From JBDHTS01 sp039808845 (GTDB lineage: Bacteria > Pseudomonadota > Alphaproteobacteria > Micavibrionales > Micavibrionaceae), in NCBI GenBank assembly GCA_039808845.1, contig JBDHTS010000005.1, forward strand, positions 1 through 42,965: a stretch of DNA of 42,965 nt, written 5' to 3'. Positions within the stretch are counted from its first letter, which is position 1. Each line of letters starts with the position of its first letter. Below, one piece after another: positions 7,932 through 16,221 of the stretch. Below the pieces are notes generated by a model that had not been told where the DNA came from, made no database searches, and saw nothing but the letters and a program-made list of their open reading frames with translations. Made by a program: the position numbers and the translations under genes.

Positions 7932-8616
7932 CCTCGATGCGCCGCGGTTTGTTTTTTGCCTGGCTGACATCCGCTTCCCGTAAATAAAGCGGATCCGCCG
8001 GGCGCAGCTGGCCCGACCTCCATTGCTCCAGGGCAATCTGCGCCATGATGCAGGGATCGGGCAATATATAGCCTTCCTGCATTGTGGCCGCGCAGGAGCC
8101 TGCCTGGGCAAAACGCTCACATGCATCCCCGATCACCGTATCGCCGGATTGCAATCGTTCAACAATACCGGAATGGCTGCAAGCGGCAGGCTCATCCAGT
8201 GCCTTGCCGTCAGGCGCAAAAAACTGAACGTAAAAATCTTCTCTTTTGGTCTCCAGGATAACGGTAAAGCGGCTTTTTGCCCTCGGCGCATACTGTCTTG
8301 CCAGAGCCTCCGTTGTCGTGATCCCTGTCACCGGGATCCCAAGAGCGACCCCCAGTGCCCGCGCCGCTGAAAGGCCGATACGCAAGCCCGTAAAAGCACC
8401 CGGACCTATAGTTACGGCAATCAGCTCAAGCCTGTCATAATCCAGCCTGGCCTTTTCCATGACGCGATCCATCGCCGGGACAAGCTGTTCCGATTGCCCG
8501 CGCTGCATGGGCAGAATTTCGGAAAAGCATACTCCTTCTGCATTCATGACAGCCGCAGAACATCCGTTCATGGCCGCATCAAGAGCAAGAATAACTGGCG
8601 TATCTATGTCAGACAT
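7924..8616 (-). CDS. tsaB: tRNA threonylcarbamoyladenosine biosynthesis protein TsaB
   Basis: A 230-residue ASKHA-fold protein that partners TsaD and TsaE in making t6A37 in ANN-decoding tRNAs. It shows the family start I-L-A-L-D-A-A-M-N-G-C-S-A-A and the G-P-G-A-F-T-G-L-R-I-G-L-S-A-A-R motif at about residues 72-87. In many alphaproteobacteria rimI follows tsaB directly; here no rimI is seen and the gene ends in a repeat. Upstream on the same strand nfu and usp are separated from it by a deacetylase-like gene of opposite orientation, so tsaB has its own promoter region (8617-8744, shared with that gene). Confidence 0.92.
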   Translation of the reverse strand: MSDIDTPVILALDAAMNGCSAAVMNAEGVCFSEILPMQRGQSEQLVPAMDRVMEKARLDYDRLELIAVTIGPGAFTGLRIGLSAARALGVALGIPVTGITTTEALARQYAPRAKSRFTVILETKREDFYVQFFAPDGKALDEPAACSHSGIVERLQSGDTVIGDACERFAQAGSCAATMQEGYILPDPCIMAQIALEQWRSGQLRPADPLYLREADVSQAKNKPRRIEGL

Positions 8617-8732
8617 AAAATGTTTGCATTCACTTCAGAGATAGAAAACAGCCTAACAAGTAAAGCTATAGCAATTATCTGTAAATAGACAGAAGGCATA
8701 ATTCCTCTGCTGGCCTTTTACGAACGATAGAC

Positions 8733-8744
8733 TATAATAACCGT
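8733..8744 (+). promoter_or_regulatory. -10 box placed for a leaderless transcript
   Basis: A perfect TATAAT (8733-8738) ends six bases before the ATG at 8745, so a transcript started at the usual distance would begin at or next to the start codon. No Shine-Dalgarno sequence is present in the preceding bases. The -35 region is unconvincing. Confidence 0.4.
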
Positions 8745-9845
8745 ATGTCCTTCCTTCGTTTTTTTCCGCTGCTGCTGGCGCTGACACTTGCCGCACCGCC
8801 TGCCCTGTCGCAAACCGGGCCGACGGAAAATCCGTCGGCGGCGATCTTCGTCTATCATCGCATCGGGGAAGACAGCGACCCCTCCAACAATATCCGCACA
8901 GATCAGTTTCTGGAGCATGTGGAAGAATTGCAAACCGGCGGTTACCATGTACTGCCGTTACCCGTCATCGTTGACGCATTGAAAAGCGGCACGCCTCTTC
9001 CGGATAAAACCGTCGCCATTACATTTGACGGCGGCCATAAATCCATCCTTGATATGGCCGTTCCGCTGCTTCTGAAAAAAAATATACCGTTCACCGTCTT
9101 CGTCGCGACAGGCCAGGCCGACAGTGCACAACCGGATCATCTCGACTGGTCTGATATTCGCCGCCTGGGACGCAGCAAGCTGGTGACGATCGGTCTGCAT
9201 AGCTCCAATTACATGCACCTCGCCGATACCTCGACTGACGAGATTCTAAGGCAGGTAAATACAGCAAAGGCACGCTACCGCCGTGAACTTGGCCGCGAAC
9301 CATCATTGTTTGCCTGGCCTTTCGGGGAATACAGCCTGGCCGCCCGCAAGGCGATTGCGCGCAACGGCTTTGCCGCCGCTTTCGGTCAGCAGTCCGGCGT
9401 GGCTTATGAAGGGTCGGATATGTTCGCTCTGCCGCGTTTCAGCATGACGGAGCCTTATGGCGATATCGACCGCTTTCGCATGACAGCCGATGCCCTTCCT
9501 TTTCCCGTGACGGGCGTTGAGCCTGCGGATCCGCATCTGACATCCGGCGATCCGGTGATCGGCTTTACGGTCGATCCTGCCTTGAAAAGGCGCTTGTCAT
9601 CCCTGTCCTGTTTCGTTTCAGACCAGGAAGGCCCCGATATCGAAATCGTCGGCGACAACCGTGTGGAAATCCGGCCGAAACACAGTTTCGACTCTCCACG
9701 CGTCAGGGTCAATTGCACACTTCCAGTGGCGTCCACGAGTCCCGACGATACAGTGCGCTGGCGCTGGTTCGGATTGCTGATGACCGTTCCGGTGCCTATG
9801 CCGGATATTGCGACGGCACCCGATCCCTTGCCATCGGGCGGATGA
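8745..9845 (+). CDS. NodB-fold polysaccharide deacetylase-like protein, likely inactive
   Basis: A 366-residue exported protein with a signal peptide at residues 1-22 (FFPLLLALTLAAPPALS, cut near LSQ). Residues 33-245 form a polysaccharide deacetylase domain: F-V-Y-H-R-I-G, then T-F-D-G-G at 93-97, the motif-2 region L-H-S-S-N-Y-M-H-L at 151-159 and W-P-F-G-E-Y. The C-terminal ~110 residues look like a separate beta domain. In active enzymes the TFDDG pair gives a base and a metal ligand, and H-S/T-x-x-H gives two metal ligands. Here the second Asp is Gly96 and the second His is Tyr156, so metal binding is doubtful. It may bind glycan without cleaving it, or use another site arrangement. It is isolated between minus-strand genes and has its own -10 box. 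Confidence 0.8.
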   Translation: MSFLRFFPLLLALTLAAPPALSQTGPTENPSAAIFVYHRIGEDSDPSNNIRTDQFLEHVEELQTGGYHVLPLPVIVDALKSGTPLPDKTVAITFDGGHKSILDMAVPLLLKKNIPFTVFVATGQADSAQPDHLDWSDIRRLGRSKLVTIGLHSSNYMHLADTSTDEILRQVNTAKARYRRELGREPSLFAWPFGEYSLAARKAIARNGFAAAFGQQSGVAYEGSDMFALPRFSMTEPYGDIDRFRMTADALPFPVTGVEPADPHLTSGDPVIGFTVDPALKRRLSSLSCFVSDQEGPDIEIVGDNRVEIRPKHSFDSPRVRVNCTLPVASTSPDDTVRWRWFGLLMTVPVPMPDIATAPDPLPSGG

Positions 9846-9847
9846 GA

Positions 9848-10396
9848 CTAAATGCTTTCGACCCGGATCACTTCCGGTACGTAATGCTTCATCATGCTTT
9901 CGATACCGGATTTAAGAGTCAGCGTTGAACTGGGGCAGCCCGCGCAGGCTCCCTGCATTTTCAGGTAAACGATCCCGTCCTCGAACCGCACGAAGGTGAT
10001 ATCGCCGCCATCGCGCGCAACGGCAGGCCGCACACGGGTTTCGATTAACTCCCGGATCTGGCGGGCGATGGGATCGTGCAGATCGTCGTTATCGCTCTGC
10101 ATTTCCAATCCTTCGACCACAGGCAGACCGGTCATCGCATGCTCCATAAGCGCTCCCAGAACATGGGGCTTCAGCAACAGCCACTCCCTCGTATCGTCTT
10201 TTGTCACGGACACAAAATCGTGACCGAAAAACACGCCCGTCACGCCATCGATGGACAGAAGACGCTTTGCCAGCGGGGATTTTCCAATCTCTGCAGATAA
10301 TGTGGTGAATTCCGCCGTCCCCGATGGCATGACGACCTGCCCCGGCAGAAATTTCATGGTCGCGGGATTGGGCGTATCTTCAGTCTGGATAAACAT
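9848..10396 (-). CDS. NfuA/Nfu1-type iron-sulfur scaffold
   Basis: A 182-residue protein that carries and delivers [4Fe-4S] clusters. The N-terminal Nfu domain starts M-F-I-Q-T-E-D-T-P-N-P-A-T-M-K-F, characteristic of alphaproteobacterial and mitochondrial Nfu1. The C-terminal NifU-like domain has R-P-x-x-x-x-D-G-G-D-I and the cluster-binding C-A-G-C at about residues 151-154. I start at the ATG at 10396, which has AAGGA five bases upstream, rather than the TTG at 10408. It is last in a minus-strand run TSUP-TIGR02186-usp-nfu with 17 bases to the usp stop, and its 3' end nearly meets the convergent deacetylase-like gene. Cluster clients in this window include IspG. Confidence 0.92.
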   Translation of the reverse strand: MFIQTEDTPNPATMKFLPGQVVMPSGTAEFTTLSAEIGKSPLAKRLLSIDGVTGVFFGHDFVSVTKDDTREWLLLKPHVLGALMEHAMTGLPVVEGLEMQSDNDDLHDPIARQIRELIETRVRPAVARDGGDITFVRFEDGIVYLKMQGACAGCPSSTLTLKSGIESMMKHYVPEVIRVESI

Positions 10397-10413
10397 ATCG
10401 TCCTTCAAGAAGC

Positions 10414-10941
10414 TTACAGAGATATGGAGTCGATTTTACCGGGGTCCAGATGACCCGGCACGACGACGACCGGAACGCGCAGCCGGCTCAGGCCCTTTCC
10501 GGTAAAATAGCTGACCAGCGGTCCCGGCCCAGCCGAGGTGGTGCCACCGCCCAGCATCAGCACACGGATCGTCATGTCTTCATCAATCAATTTAACCAGC
10601 GCATCATGGCGGTCGCCCTCCATGATATACAAAACCGGCATTATGCCGTTCAATTCATGGACGTCTTTTGCAACAGACCAGATATATTTCTCCGCCTGCT
10701 GCCGGAGTTCGGCGCGCATGATGCTCTCGACGTTCCCCCAGTGCTGGAACTCATCGATTGTCATGACATGAAGGATTCCCAGATGGGCCCGATGGGTTTG
10801 CGCCCTGCGCGCAGCATAGCGCAGGGCCACGCGGAATTCCTCCGTTTCATCGGCCAGCACCAGATAAACGCCGCCATCCCCGCGCCTCCCCTGGCGGGAC
10901 TCGATGATCTCCCCGTCGATAACCGGATGGAACGATGTCAT
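10414..10941 (-). CDS. Universal stress protein family
   Basis: A 175-residue single UspA-fold protein. Residues 25-165 hold the alpha/beta sandwich: V-Y-L-V-L-A-D-E-T-E-E-F at the first strand, a central helix with E-L-R-Q-Q-A-E-K-Y-I, and a C-terminal L-R-V-P-V-V-V-V-P. The ATP-binding G-x2-G-x9-G-S/T pattern is only loosely matched by the L-M-L-G-G-G-T-T-S-A-G region, so nucleotide binding is uncertain. It lies nine bases after the TIGR02186 gene and 17 before nfu, in one transcript. A usp next to nfu and tsaB is recurrent in Rhodospirillales-type genomes (from memory). Role in stress response is by family only. Confidence 0.82.
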   Translation of the reverse strand: MTSFHPVIDGEIIESRQGRRGDGGVYLVLADETEEFRVALRYAARRAQTHRAHLGILHVMTIDEFQHWGNVESIMRAELRQQAEKYIWSVAKDVHELNGIMPVLYIMEGDRHDALVKLIDEDMTIRVLMLGGGTTSAGPGPLVSYFTGKGLSRLRVPVVVVPGHLDPGKIDSISL

Positions 10942-10950
10942 TGAGCCTCC

Positions 10951-11688
10951 TTAATCCCGCCGCAGCAGATAATGCGCCGCCCATCCCGTCCCGAAAGCCA
11001 GGAAAACGGCGGCCAGACCATACAGCAGCGCCCCCTTGTTGGCAAAATTATACAAATCGGCATTAAATCCTACTTGCGCCACGCGCAGCGTCGCCTGTTT
11101 CAGGCTCGTAATGCCGCCATCCCGGAACAGGTAAGCATCGATGGTGTAAATTCCCGTCGGAACGTCGGGCGGAAGATAGAAATCGGCCCGGAAAAAATTC
11201 CCGTCCAGGAACTTGATCCGGCGGGGTTCGAGCGGAAAAAGCCCGTGCTCCTGCCTGTTGCGGATCAGGACTTCGCGGAAACGATCCACGACGCCCTCCT
11301 CTTCCTGACCCGTGTAACGGAACTGCATGTTGGACAGGCCGATTTCATGCCCGGCCAGCACATCCGGTCCGGCAATGCGTTTCAGCGGCCCGCTCATCGC
11401 CATATCGTAATAGAGCGGCACATTTTCAAATGTCACCGATTCCCGGTTCATCCAGAGCCCGAGAACCGGCTCCTTCCGGCGCACAGTGACCGAGGCTCCG
11501 GGACCGCGCACAACGATGGCAATATCGCCTTTATCGCGGCGGACTCCGAAAAGAGTCAGGCGCTCCCCGTTAAATCCCGCCGTAATGTCCACATGGTCGT
11601 CGGTCAAATTGATGTTCAGATCCGGAACGGCCGCCTGTGCGGGCCAGGAGGCAAGCAGCACCAGTGCTATTATAAGAATTTTCCTCAT
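10951..11688 (-). CDS. TIGR02186-family membrane-anchored periplasmic protein
   Basis: A 245-residue protein with a signal peptide (residues 1-19, ILIIALVLLASWPAQA), a beta-rich periplasmic body and a C-terminal membrane helix (about 222-240, LYGLAAVFLAFGTGWAAHYL) followed by a short basic tail. This layout and motifs such as I-A-V-V-V-R-G-P match the alphaproteobacterial family TIGR02186, usually encoded beside a TSUP-type exporter. Here its ATG overlaps the exporter stop by four bases. Function is not established in the family; a partner role for the transporter in sulfur-compound export is inference. Confidence 0.78.
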   Translation of the reverse strand: MRKILIIALVLLASWPAQAAVPDLNINLTDDHVDITAGFNGERLTLFGVRRDKGDIAIVVRGPGASVTVRRKEPVLGLWMNRESVTFENVPLYYDMAMSGPLKRIAGPDVLAGHEIGLSNMQFRYTGQEEEGVVDRFREVLIRNRQEHGLFPLEPRRIKFLDGNFFRADFYLPPDVPTGIYTIDAYLFRDGGITSLKQATLRVAQVGFNADLYNFANKGALLYGLAAVFLAFGTGWAAHYLLRRD

Positions 11689-12632
11689 AACGCCACCGAA
11701 ACGGAATAGACATCGTCCGGCTTGATCAGAAGAGTCCCCGCCAGCTGGAAGCTGACGATCAGGAGCATCAGGGCCAGAAGAATCCGCGCATAAACGCTCT
11801 TGATCCTTCTGGCCACCTTCACACCGGCCTGAGCGCCGGCGACTCCTCCGGCGATCAGAATCGCCGCCAGCATCAGATCGACCGTATGGCTGGTAAACGC
11901 ATGGGCGATCGTGGCAATAATCGACGTCAGCAGAATCTGGAACATCGACGTCCCGGCCACCAGCAACGGCGGCATGCCCAGCAGATAAATCATGGCCGGC
12001 ACCAGTATAAACCCGCCGCCGACACCCAGAACCGAAACCAGAATACCGCCTACGAACCCGATTCCGGCAGGAAGAAACGCGCTGACATACAGGCGGGAGC
12101 GCGGGAAGCGCATCTTGTAGGGCAAGGCCTGAAAGAAGGGATGATGACGCAGCCGTGCCCGTCCCTCCTTCTTTGTCTTTTTCATGGCCGCCATGACGCT
12201 TTCGCTCAGCATCAACGTACCCATGGTGCTGAGAAGAATAATGTAAAGGATAGGAATAATAAGATCAGATTGCCCGAAATACTGGATCATCCGAAAGAGC
12301 AGGATACCGGCAAATGTCCCGGCAAGGCTTCCGGAAAACATGACCAGCGCCAGCTTGACGTCCACGTTTCCCTTGCGCCAGTGGCTCAGCATGCCGTTCG
12401 TGCTGACCGCCACAAGCTGGTTGGCCTGGGTTCCGACCGCCACATCCGGCGGCATGCCCATAAAGATCAGCAAAGGCGTCGTCAGGAAGCCGCCGCCGAC
12501 ACCGAAAACCCCCGATAGAAATCCCACCGCAGCGCCCAGCAACAGGATCGCTTCCGCATGGACGGTCATTTCTGCAATGGGAAGATAGATCAGCATGCGG
12601 AGCCCGAAACCGGAAGTCTGAACCCAGAACAT
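11685..12632 (-). CDS. TSUP-family (TauE/SafE) sulfite or organosulfur exporter
   Basis: A 315-residue permease with about eight or nine transmembrane helices in two related halves. Each half carries the TSUP signature: G-F-L-S-G-V-F-G-V-G-G-G-F-L-T-T-P near residues 38-54 and G-F-V-G-G-I-L-V-S-V-L-G-V-G-G-G-F near residues 171-188. TSUP members move sulfite, sulfoacetate and related anions. The gene overlaps the TIGR02186 gene by four bases, a standing pair in alphaproteobacteria. The N-terminal segment before M-T-V-H-A-E-A-I-L-L-L may be a short extension or an over-early start. The substrate is not certain. Upstream on the same strand, 55 bases away, is a secreted protein gene. Confidence 0.85.
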   Translation of the reverse strand: MFWVQTSGFGLRMLIYLPIAEMTVHAEAILLLGAAVGFLSGVFGVGGGFLTTPLLIFMGMPPDVAVGTQANQLVAVSTNGMLSHWRKGNVDVKLALVMFSGSLAGTFAGILLFRMIQYFGQSDLIIPILYIILLSTMGTLMLSESVMAAMKKTKKEGRARLRHHPFFQALPYKMRFPRSRLYVSAFLPAGIGFVGGILVSVLGVGGGFILVPAMIYLLGMPPLLVAGTSMFQILLTSIIATIAHAFTSHTVDLMLAAILIAGGVAGAQAGVKVARRIKSVYARILLALMLLIVSFQLAGTLLIKPDDVYSVSVAL

Positions 12633-12687
12633 ACGGCTCGCGGCTTAAAACCGCAATCTTTCTGATTCTTTCAGCCTTTAATCAGGC

Positions 12688-13344
12688 TTAATAAATGGAA
12701 AGCGTCTTGCCGTCCGGATTCTGGAAGCGCATGCGCGGATCTTTGAGGAAATTCCTGTAATTTCCGTTCATGAGCGGCGTCTGGGTATGCTTGAAGTCAA
12801 CCGAGCTGGCAATAGCCAGAAAATCCTTTTTCCATTCCAGGAACGCCGGAGCATGGGCCGAGCACTCCAGAATATATAGATGGTTATTGAACAAAGACGC
12901 GAACATCACGGCGCCCTTCGACATTTGCGCGCCGGGCACGGAATCGACATAACCCGCCTCGGCATAGCCGGCGTAACCAAGACCCAGACCGGCCCCGTCA
13001 GCCAGAACGCCCAGTTTCGGGTTCATATACCCGGCCAGATATTTTTCCCAGAACGCCTGGCTGAAGTCGATCTGCTGGATCTCATCGTTATAGCGCTGGG
13101 GAAAAATGGAATAGCGCAGATCGTCGCGCACCCTCACGCGGCAGGCCGCATAATCACGGCCCGACGGCGCCATGACGGTCAGCACATCGTCAGGCTGTTC
13201 ATTGTTCACGATCTTCCAGCTATCCGGATAGGACAGGCTCATACCCGTTTTGGCATCGCTCCAGACATAATAATCAGCCTTTGCCCCGGCGGATATTCCA
13301 AAGGCTACAAGTCCTGCAATTGCCAGAATTCTTAAAATTTTCAT
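12688..13344 (-). CDS. Secreted protein of unknown function
   Basis: A 218-residue exported protein with a clear signal peptide (residues 1-23, ILRILAIAGLVAFGISAGAKA). The mature start, Y-Y-V-W-S-D-A-K-T-G-M-S-L-S-Y-P-D-S-W-K-I, resembles the opening strands of PsbP/DcrB-like folds, where a short peptide recognises a membrane-near context, but this likeness is weak. Two cysteines (C-R-V and L-E-C-S) could form a disulfide. It is preceded by a good promoter (TTGCAA-18-TATAGT). With 55 bases to the TSUP exporter gene it may be first in that transcript. I do not recognise a named family. Confidence 0.72.
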   Translation of the reverse strand: MKILRILAIAGLVAFGISAGAKADYYVWSDAKTGMSLSYPDSWKIVNNEQPDDVLTVMAPSGRDYAACRVRVRDDLRYSIFPQRYNDEIQQIDFSQAFWEKYLAGYMNPKLGVLADGAGLGLGYAGYAEAGYVDSVPGAQMSKGAVMFASLFNNHLYILECSAHAPAFLEWKKDFLAIASSVDFKHTQTPLMNGNYRNFLKDPRMRFQNPDGKTLSIY

Positions 13345-13368
13345 TCCATAATCCCCAAACTTTTTCTT

Positions 13369-13398
13369 ACTATAAAGTCTGAATCACAAAGATTGCAA
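13369..13398 (-). promoter_or_regulatory. Sigma70-type promoter for the secreted protein gene
   Basis: Read on the minus strand: TTGCAA (13398-13393), an 18-base spacer, then TATAGT (13374-13369). The predicted start leaves a leader of about 18 bases before the ATG at 13344. Confidence 0.5.
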
Positions 13399-13455
13399 AG
13401 TAAATAAGGAAATATCAGCATAGCTGAGCAAATTCCTGTGGCGTGCGGCCATGGT

Positions 13456-14460
13456 TTAGTGCCGCCAGAAGCCCATGATGTCCATGGCATCCTTCAGGAC
13501 AGGGGCGGCTATTGCCCGCGCTTTTTCTCCACCTGTTGCCAAAATTCTGTCGATTTCCGCTTTATCGTTCAGCAATTCATTCATGCGGGCCGTAATCGGA
13601 GCCAGCCTGGCGACCGCCATGTCCGCCAGTTCTGGTTTGAACTGGGAGAAAGATTTTCCAGCAAACTGTGCAATGACTTCCGCTCGCTTCATATCCGCAA
13701 GGGCCGCGTAAATCGTGATCAGGTTTAAAGCCTCCGCCCGTCCCTCGAACCCTTCCAGGGTTTCGGGCAACGCATCCGCGTCGGTCCTGGCTTTCCTGAT
13801 TTTGTTGGCAATGGCGTCCGCATCGTCCGTCAGATTGATCCGCGTCATATCGGATTCCGCCGACTTGCTCATTTTCTGCGTTCCGTCGCGCAGGGACATA
13901 ACCCGCGCACCTTCTGCCAGAATCTGGGGCTCAGGCTGCGGAAAGAAATCAACGCCATATCGCGTATTAAACGTTGAGGCCAAATCACGCGCGAGTTCCA
14001 GATGCTGCTTCTGGTCTTCTCCCACCGGAACATGTGTTGCCTTGTAAATCAGGATATCTGCCGCCATCAGCACCGGATAGGCGAACAGGCCCAGCCCCGC
14101 CCGCTCGGCGTTCTTGCCCGCCTTGTCCTTAAACTGGGTCATCCGCTCCAGCTTGCCCATCTGTGCCATCGTGGCCAGCAACCACATCAGCTGCGAATGC
14201 TCCGGCACGGACGATTGGGCGAACAGCGTGCATTTCTGTGGGTCGATCCCTGCCGCGATATACGCCGCCGCAATTTCCCGCGTCGCTTCCACCAGCCGAT
14301 CCCGCTCATAGGGCAGCGTAATAGCGTGCAGGTCCACCACACAGAACAGGCACTCATAATCTTCCCGCTGCAGAGCCACCCAGTTTTTCAGCGCCCCGAG
14401 ATAATTCCCAAGGTGAAGACGGTTGGTCGGCTGCATGCCGGAAAGAATTCGGCGTTTCAT
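13456..14460 (-). CDS. trpS: Tryptophanyl-tRNA synthetase
   Basis: A 334-residue class I synthetase charging tRNA-Trp. The HIGH-type motif is H-L-G-N at residues 16-19, after S-G-M-Q-P-T-N-R-L, and the K-M-S-K-S loop is complete at 196-200. G-E-D-Q near 147-150 belongs to the ATP/Trp site. Length is normal for the bacterial enzyme. It lies 51 bases after murJ, a neighbour order frequent in alphaproteobacteria. The gap holds an imperfect AGCCTT/AAGGCT hairpin but no clear terminator, so cotranscription is likely. Confidence 0.97.
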   Translation of the reverse strand: MKRRILSGMQPTNRLHLGNYLGALKNWVALQREDYECLFCVVDLHAITLPYERDRLVEATREIAAAYIAAGIDPQKCTLFAQSSVPEHSQLMWLLATMAQMGKLERMTQFKDKAGKNAERAGLGLFAYPVLMAADILIYKATHVPVGEDQKQHLELARDLASTFNTRYGVDFFPQPEPQILAEGARVMSLRDGTQKMSKSAESDMTRINLTDDADAIANKIRKARTDADALPETLEGFEGRAEALNLITIYAALADMKRAEVIAQFAGKSFSQFKPELADMAVARLAPITARMNELLNDKAEIDRILATGGEKARAIAAPVLKDAMDIMGFWRH

Positions 14461-14511
14461 TGGTTTTCCTTTTTATGCATAAAGCAGCCTTTAAGGCTCT
14501 TTGCCTGATCT

Positions 14512-16101
14512 TTAATCAATCTCGTTAACCTCTTCAATCATTTCCGGTTTTTTCCTGCCGCGGCGAGTCAGATATTTTTTCAAGTCCTGAAGGCGCAGAA
14601 CGCCAAGCATGTGCGCCGTTGTGAAATAGACAAGACCGCCGCCAGAGATCAGAAGGCCCAAAGCGATGAGACGCTGCCATTCCTCCCCGAAAAACCAGTC
14701 TGTCATACTTTCGCAAATACCGAACAGAACCAAACCCATGACAGCGGCACAAAGGAATATGCGCGGCACAGTCCGCTTTAACCGGTCATCAAACATCACC
14801 GCGGCATTGCCGCGCTGACCGCGCCACAGAAAGAAGCATTGAATCCAGCCTGCCAGCCCCGTTGCAAGAGAAATGCCCGCCACGTCAATGAAGCGCGTCA
14901 GAATCAAAGCGACGGCGATATTCACGAGCGCCATCGAGGCCGCAATCCGCACTGGCGTTTTGGTATCCTGCCGTGACCAATAGGCTGAGGAAAAGATCTT
15001 CACCCCTACGTAAGCGGGAAGCCCGATCGCAAGACATGCCAGTGCGGGCGACGTCCGCGCCGCATCCTCGGCCGAATATGCGCCTCGCTGGAACAGAACC
15101 GTGATCAACTCATGATGCGCGACCATCAGGCCAACCGCAGCGGGAATAGTAAAAAACAGACAATATTCCAGCGCCCGATTGAAGAGATCCCGCGCTTCCC
15201 CTTCGTTCCCCGCTGCCAGTGCCTTGGTCAGTAAAGGAAGAAGCGCCGTCCCGACAGCGATCCCGACGACGCCGAGCGGAAGCTGGAACAGGCGTTCGGC
15301 GTAATACAGCGCCGAAATGCCGCCCACGGGCAGCAGCGAGGCGATGACGATATCCGCAAACAGATTGATATGGACAATCCCTGCCCCAAGGATACCGGGA
15401 CCCATCAGCGCGAACAGCCTGCGCACTTCCTCTGTCAGCCGAGGCGGAATGACAGGCAGTCTGATGCCGTATTTTTTCAGATACCACAGCAGCCGTCCCA
15501 GCTGGATGACACCAGACGCCGTGACGCTCCACGCCAACGCATGAGCGGGCGACTCAAAAAATCTGTCGCCGAGCAGCATCGCCGCGATCTGTGTCAGGTT
15601 AAAGAAGACAGAAGTGGAGGCGAACGGTCCAAACTTTTCGTGCGCATTCAACATTCCCCCTACCAGAGCCGATAAGGACATCAGCAACAGATAGGGAAAG
15701 GTGATCCTCGACAATTCCACTGCCAGATCGAACCGATCCGTCCCGGCCTCGAAGCCCGGCGCGATGGCAAACATGATCCAGGGCATGACACAGACAATGA
15801 TCAGCGTAAAAACGCTCAGGATCGTGGTCATCATGGAAAAGGCCTGCCCCGCGAACCGCGCCGCCGTCTCATCCCCTTCCTGATGGATTTTTTTCGTGTA
15901 AATCGGCACAAAAGCCACGCTGAACGCGCCTTCCGCCGTCACGTTGCGGAAAAAATTCGGCAGTTTCAGTGCCACGAAAAACGCATCGGCCAAAGGCCCT
16001 GCCCCCAGGAACGAGGCCGTCATGACATCGCGTACGAAACCGGCAATGCGGGACAGTCCCGTCAAGCCGCCGACCGTCGCCATCGCCTTGATCAAACTCA
16101 T
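14512..16101 (-). CDS. murJ: Lipid II flippase MurJ
   Basis: A 529-residue MOP-superfamily membrane protein with about 14 transmembrane helices, which moves lipid II across the inner membrane for peptidoglycan synthesis. The N-terminal signature G-G-L-T-G-L-S-R-I-A-G-F-V-R-D follows the start; A-D-A-F-F-V-A-L-K-L-P-N-F-F-R is the family's second hallmark, with the functionally important Arg residues in place. I choose the ATG at 16101 because AGGA lies just upstream and the family begins there; the frame stays open to 16185 but adds 28 residues unlike the family. It is divergent from a small ORF and ubiE. The C-terminus is short and charged. Confidence 0.96.
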   Translation of the reverse strand: MSLIKAMATVGGLTGLSRIAGFVRDVMTASFLGAGPLADAFFVALKLPNFFRNVTAEGAFSVAFVPIYTKKIHQEGDETAARFAGQAFSMMTTILSVFTLIIVCVMPWIMFAIAPGFEAGTDRFDLAVELSRITFPYLLLMSLSALVGGMLNAHEKFGPFASTSVFFNLTQIAAMLLGDRFFESPAHALAWSVTASGVIQLGRLLWYLKKYGIRLPVIPPRLTEEVRRLFALMGPGILGAGIVHINLFADIVIASLLPVGGISALYYAERLFQLPLGVVGIAVGTALLPLLTKALAAGNEGEARDLFNRALEYCLFFTIPAAVGLMVAHHELITVLFQRGAYSAEDAARTSPALACLAIGLPAYVGVKIFSSAYWSRQDTKTPVRIAASMALVNIAVALILTRFIDVAGISLATGLAGWIQCFFLWRGQRGNAAVMFDDRLKRTVPRIFLCAAVMGLVLFGICESMTDWFFGEEWQRLIALGLLISGGGLVYFTTAHMLGVLRLQDLKKYLTRRGRKKPEMIEEVNEID

Positions 16102-16221
16102 GAAATCCTGCCCAAAAACCCTGGAAATGCTGGCATGCACAAAACTTTCTTGCGCAACAGCTGGTGCCACGCTTAATGTCGCCATCTACTATATCAGTAT
16201 TTTCCGCATGGGAAGGACCGA

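Noticed and set aside
16102..16185. Longer N-terminus of MurJ
   Set aside because: The 28 extra residues do not resemble the family; the ATG at 16101 has a good ribosome site.
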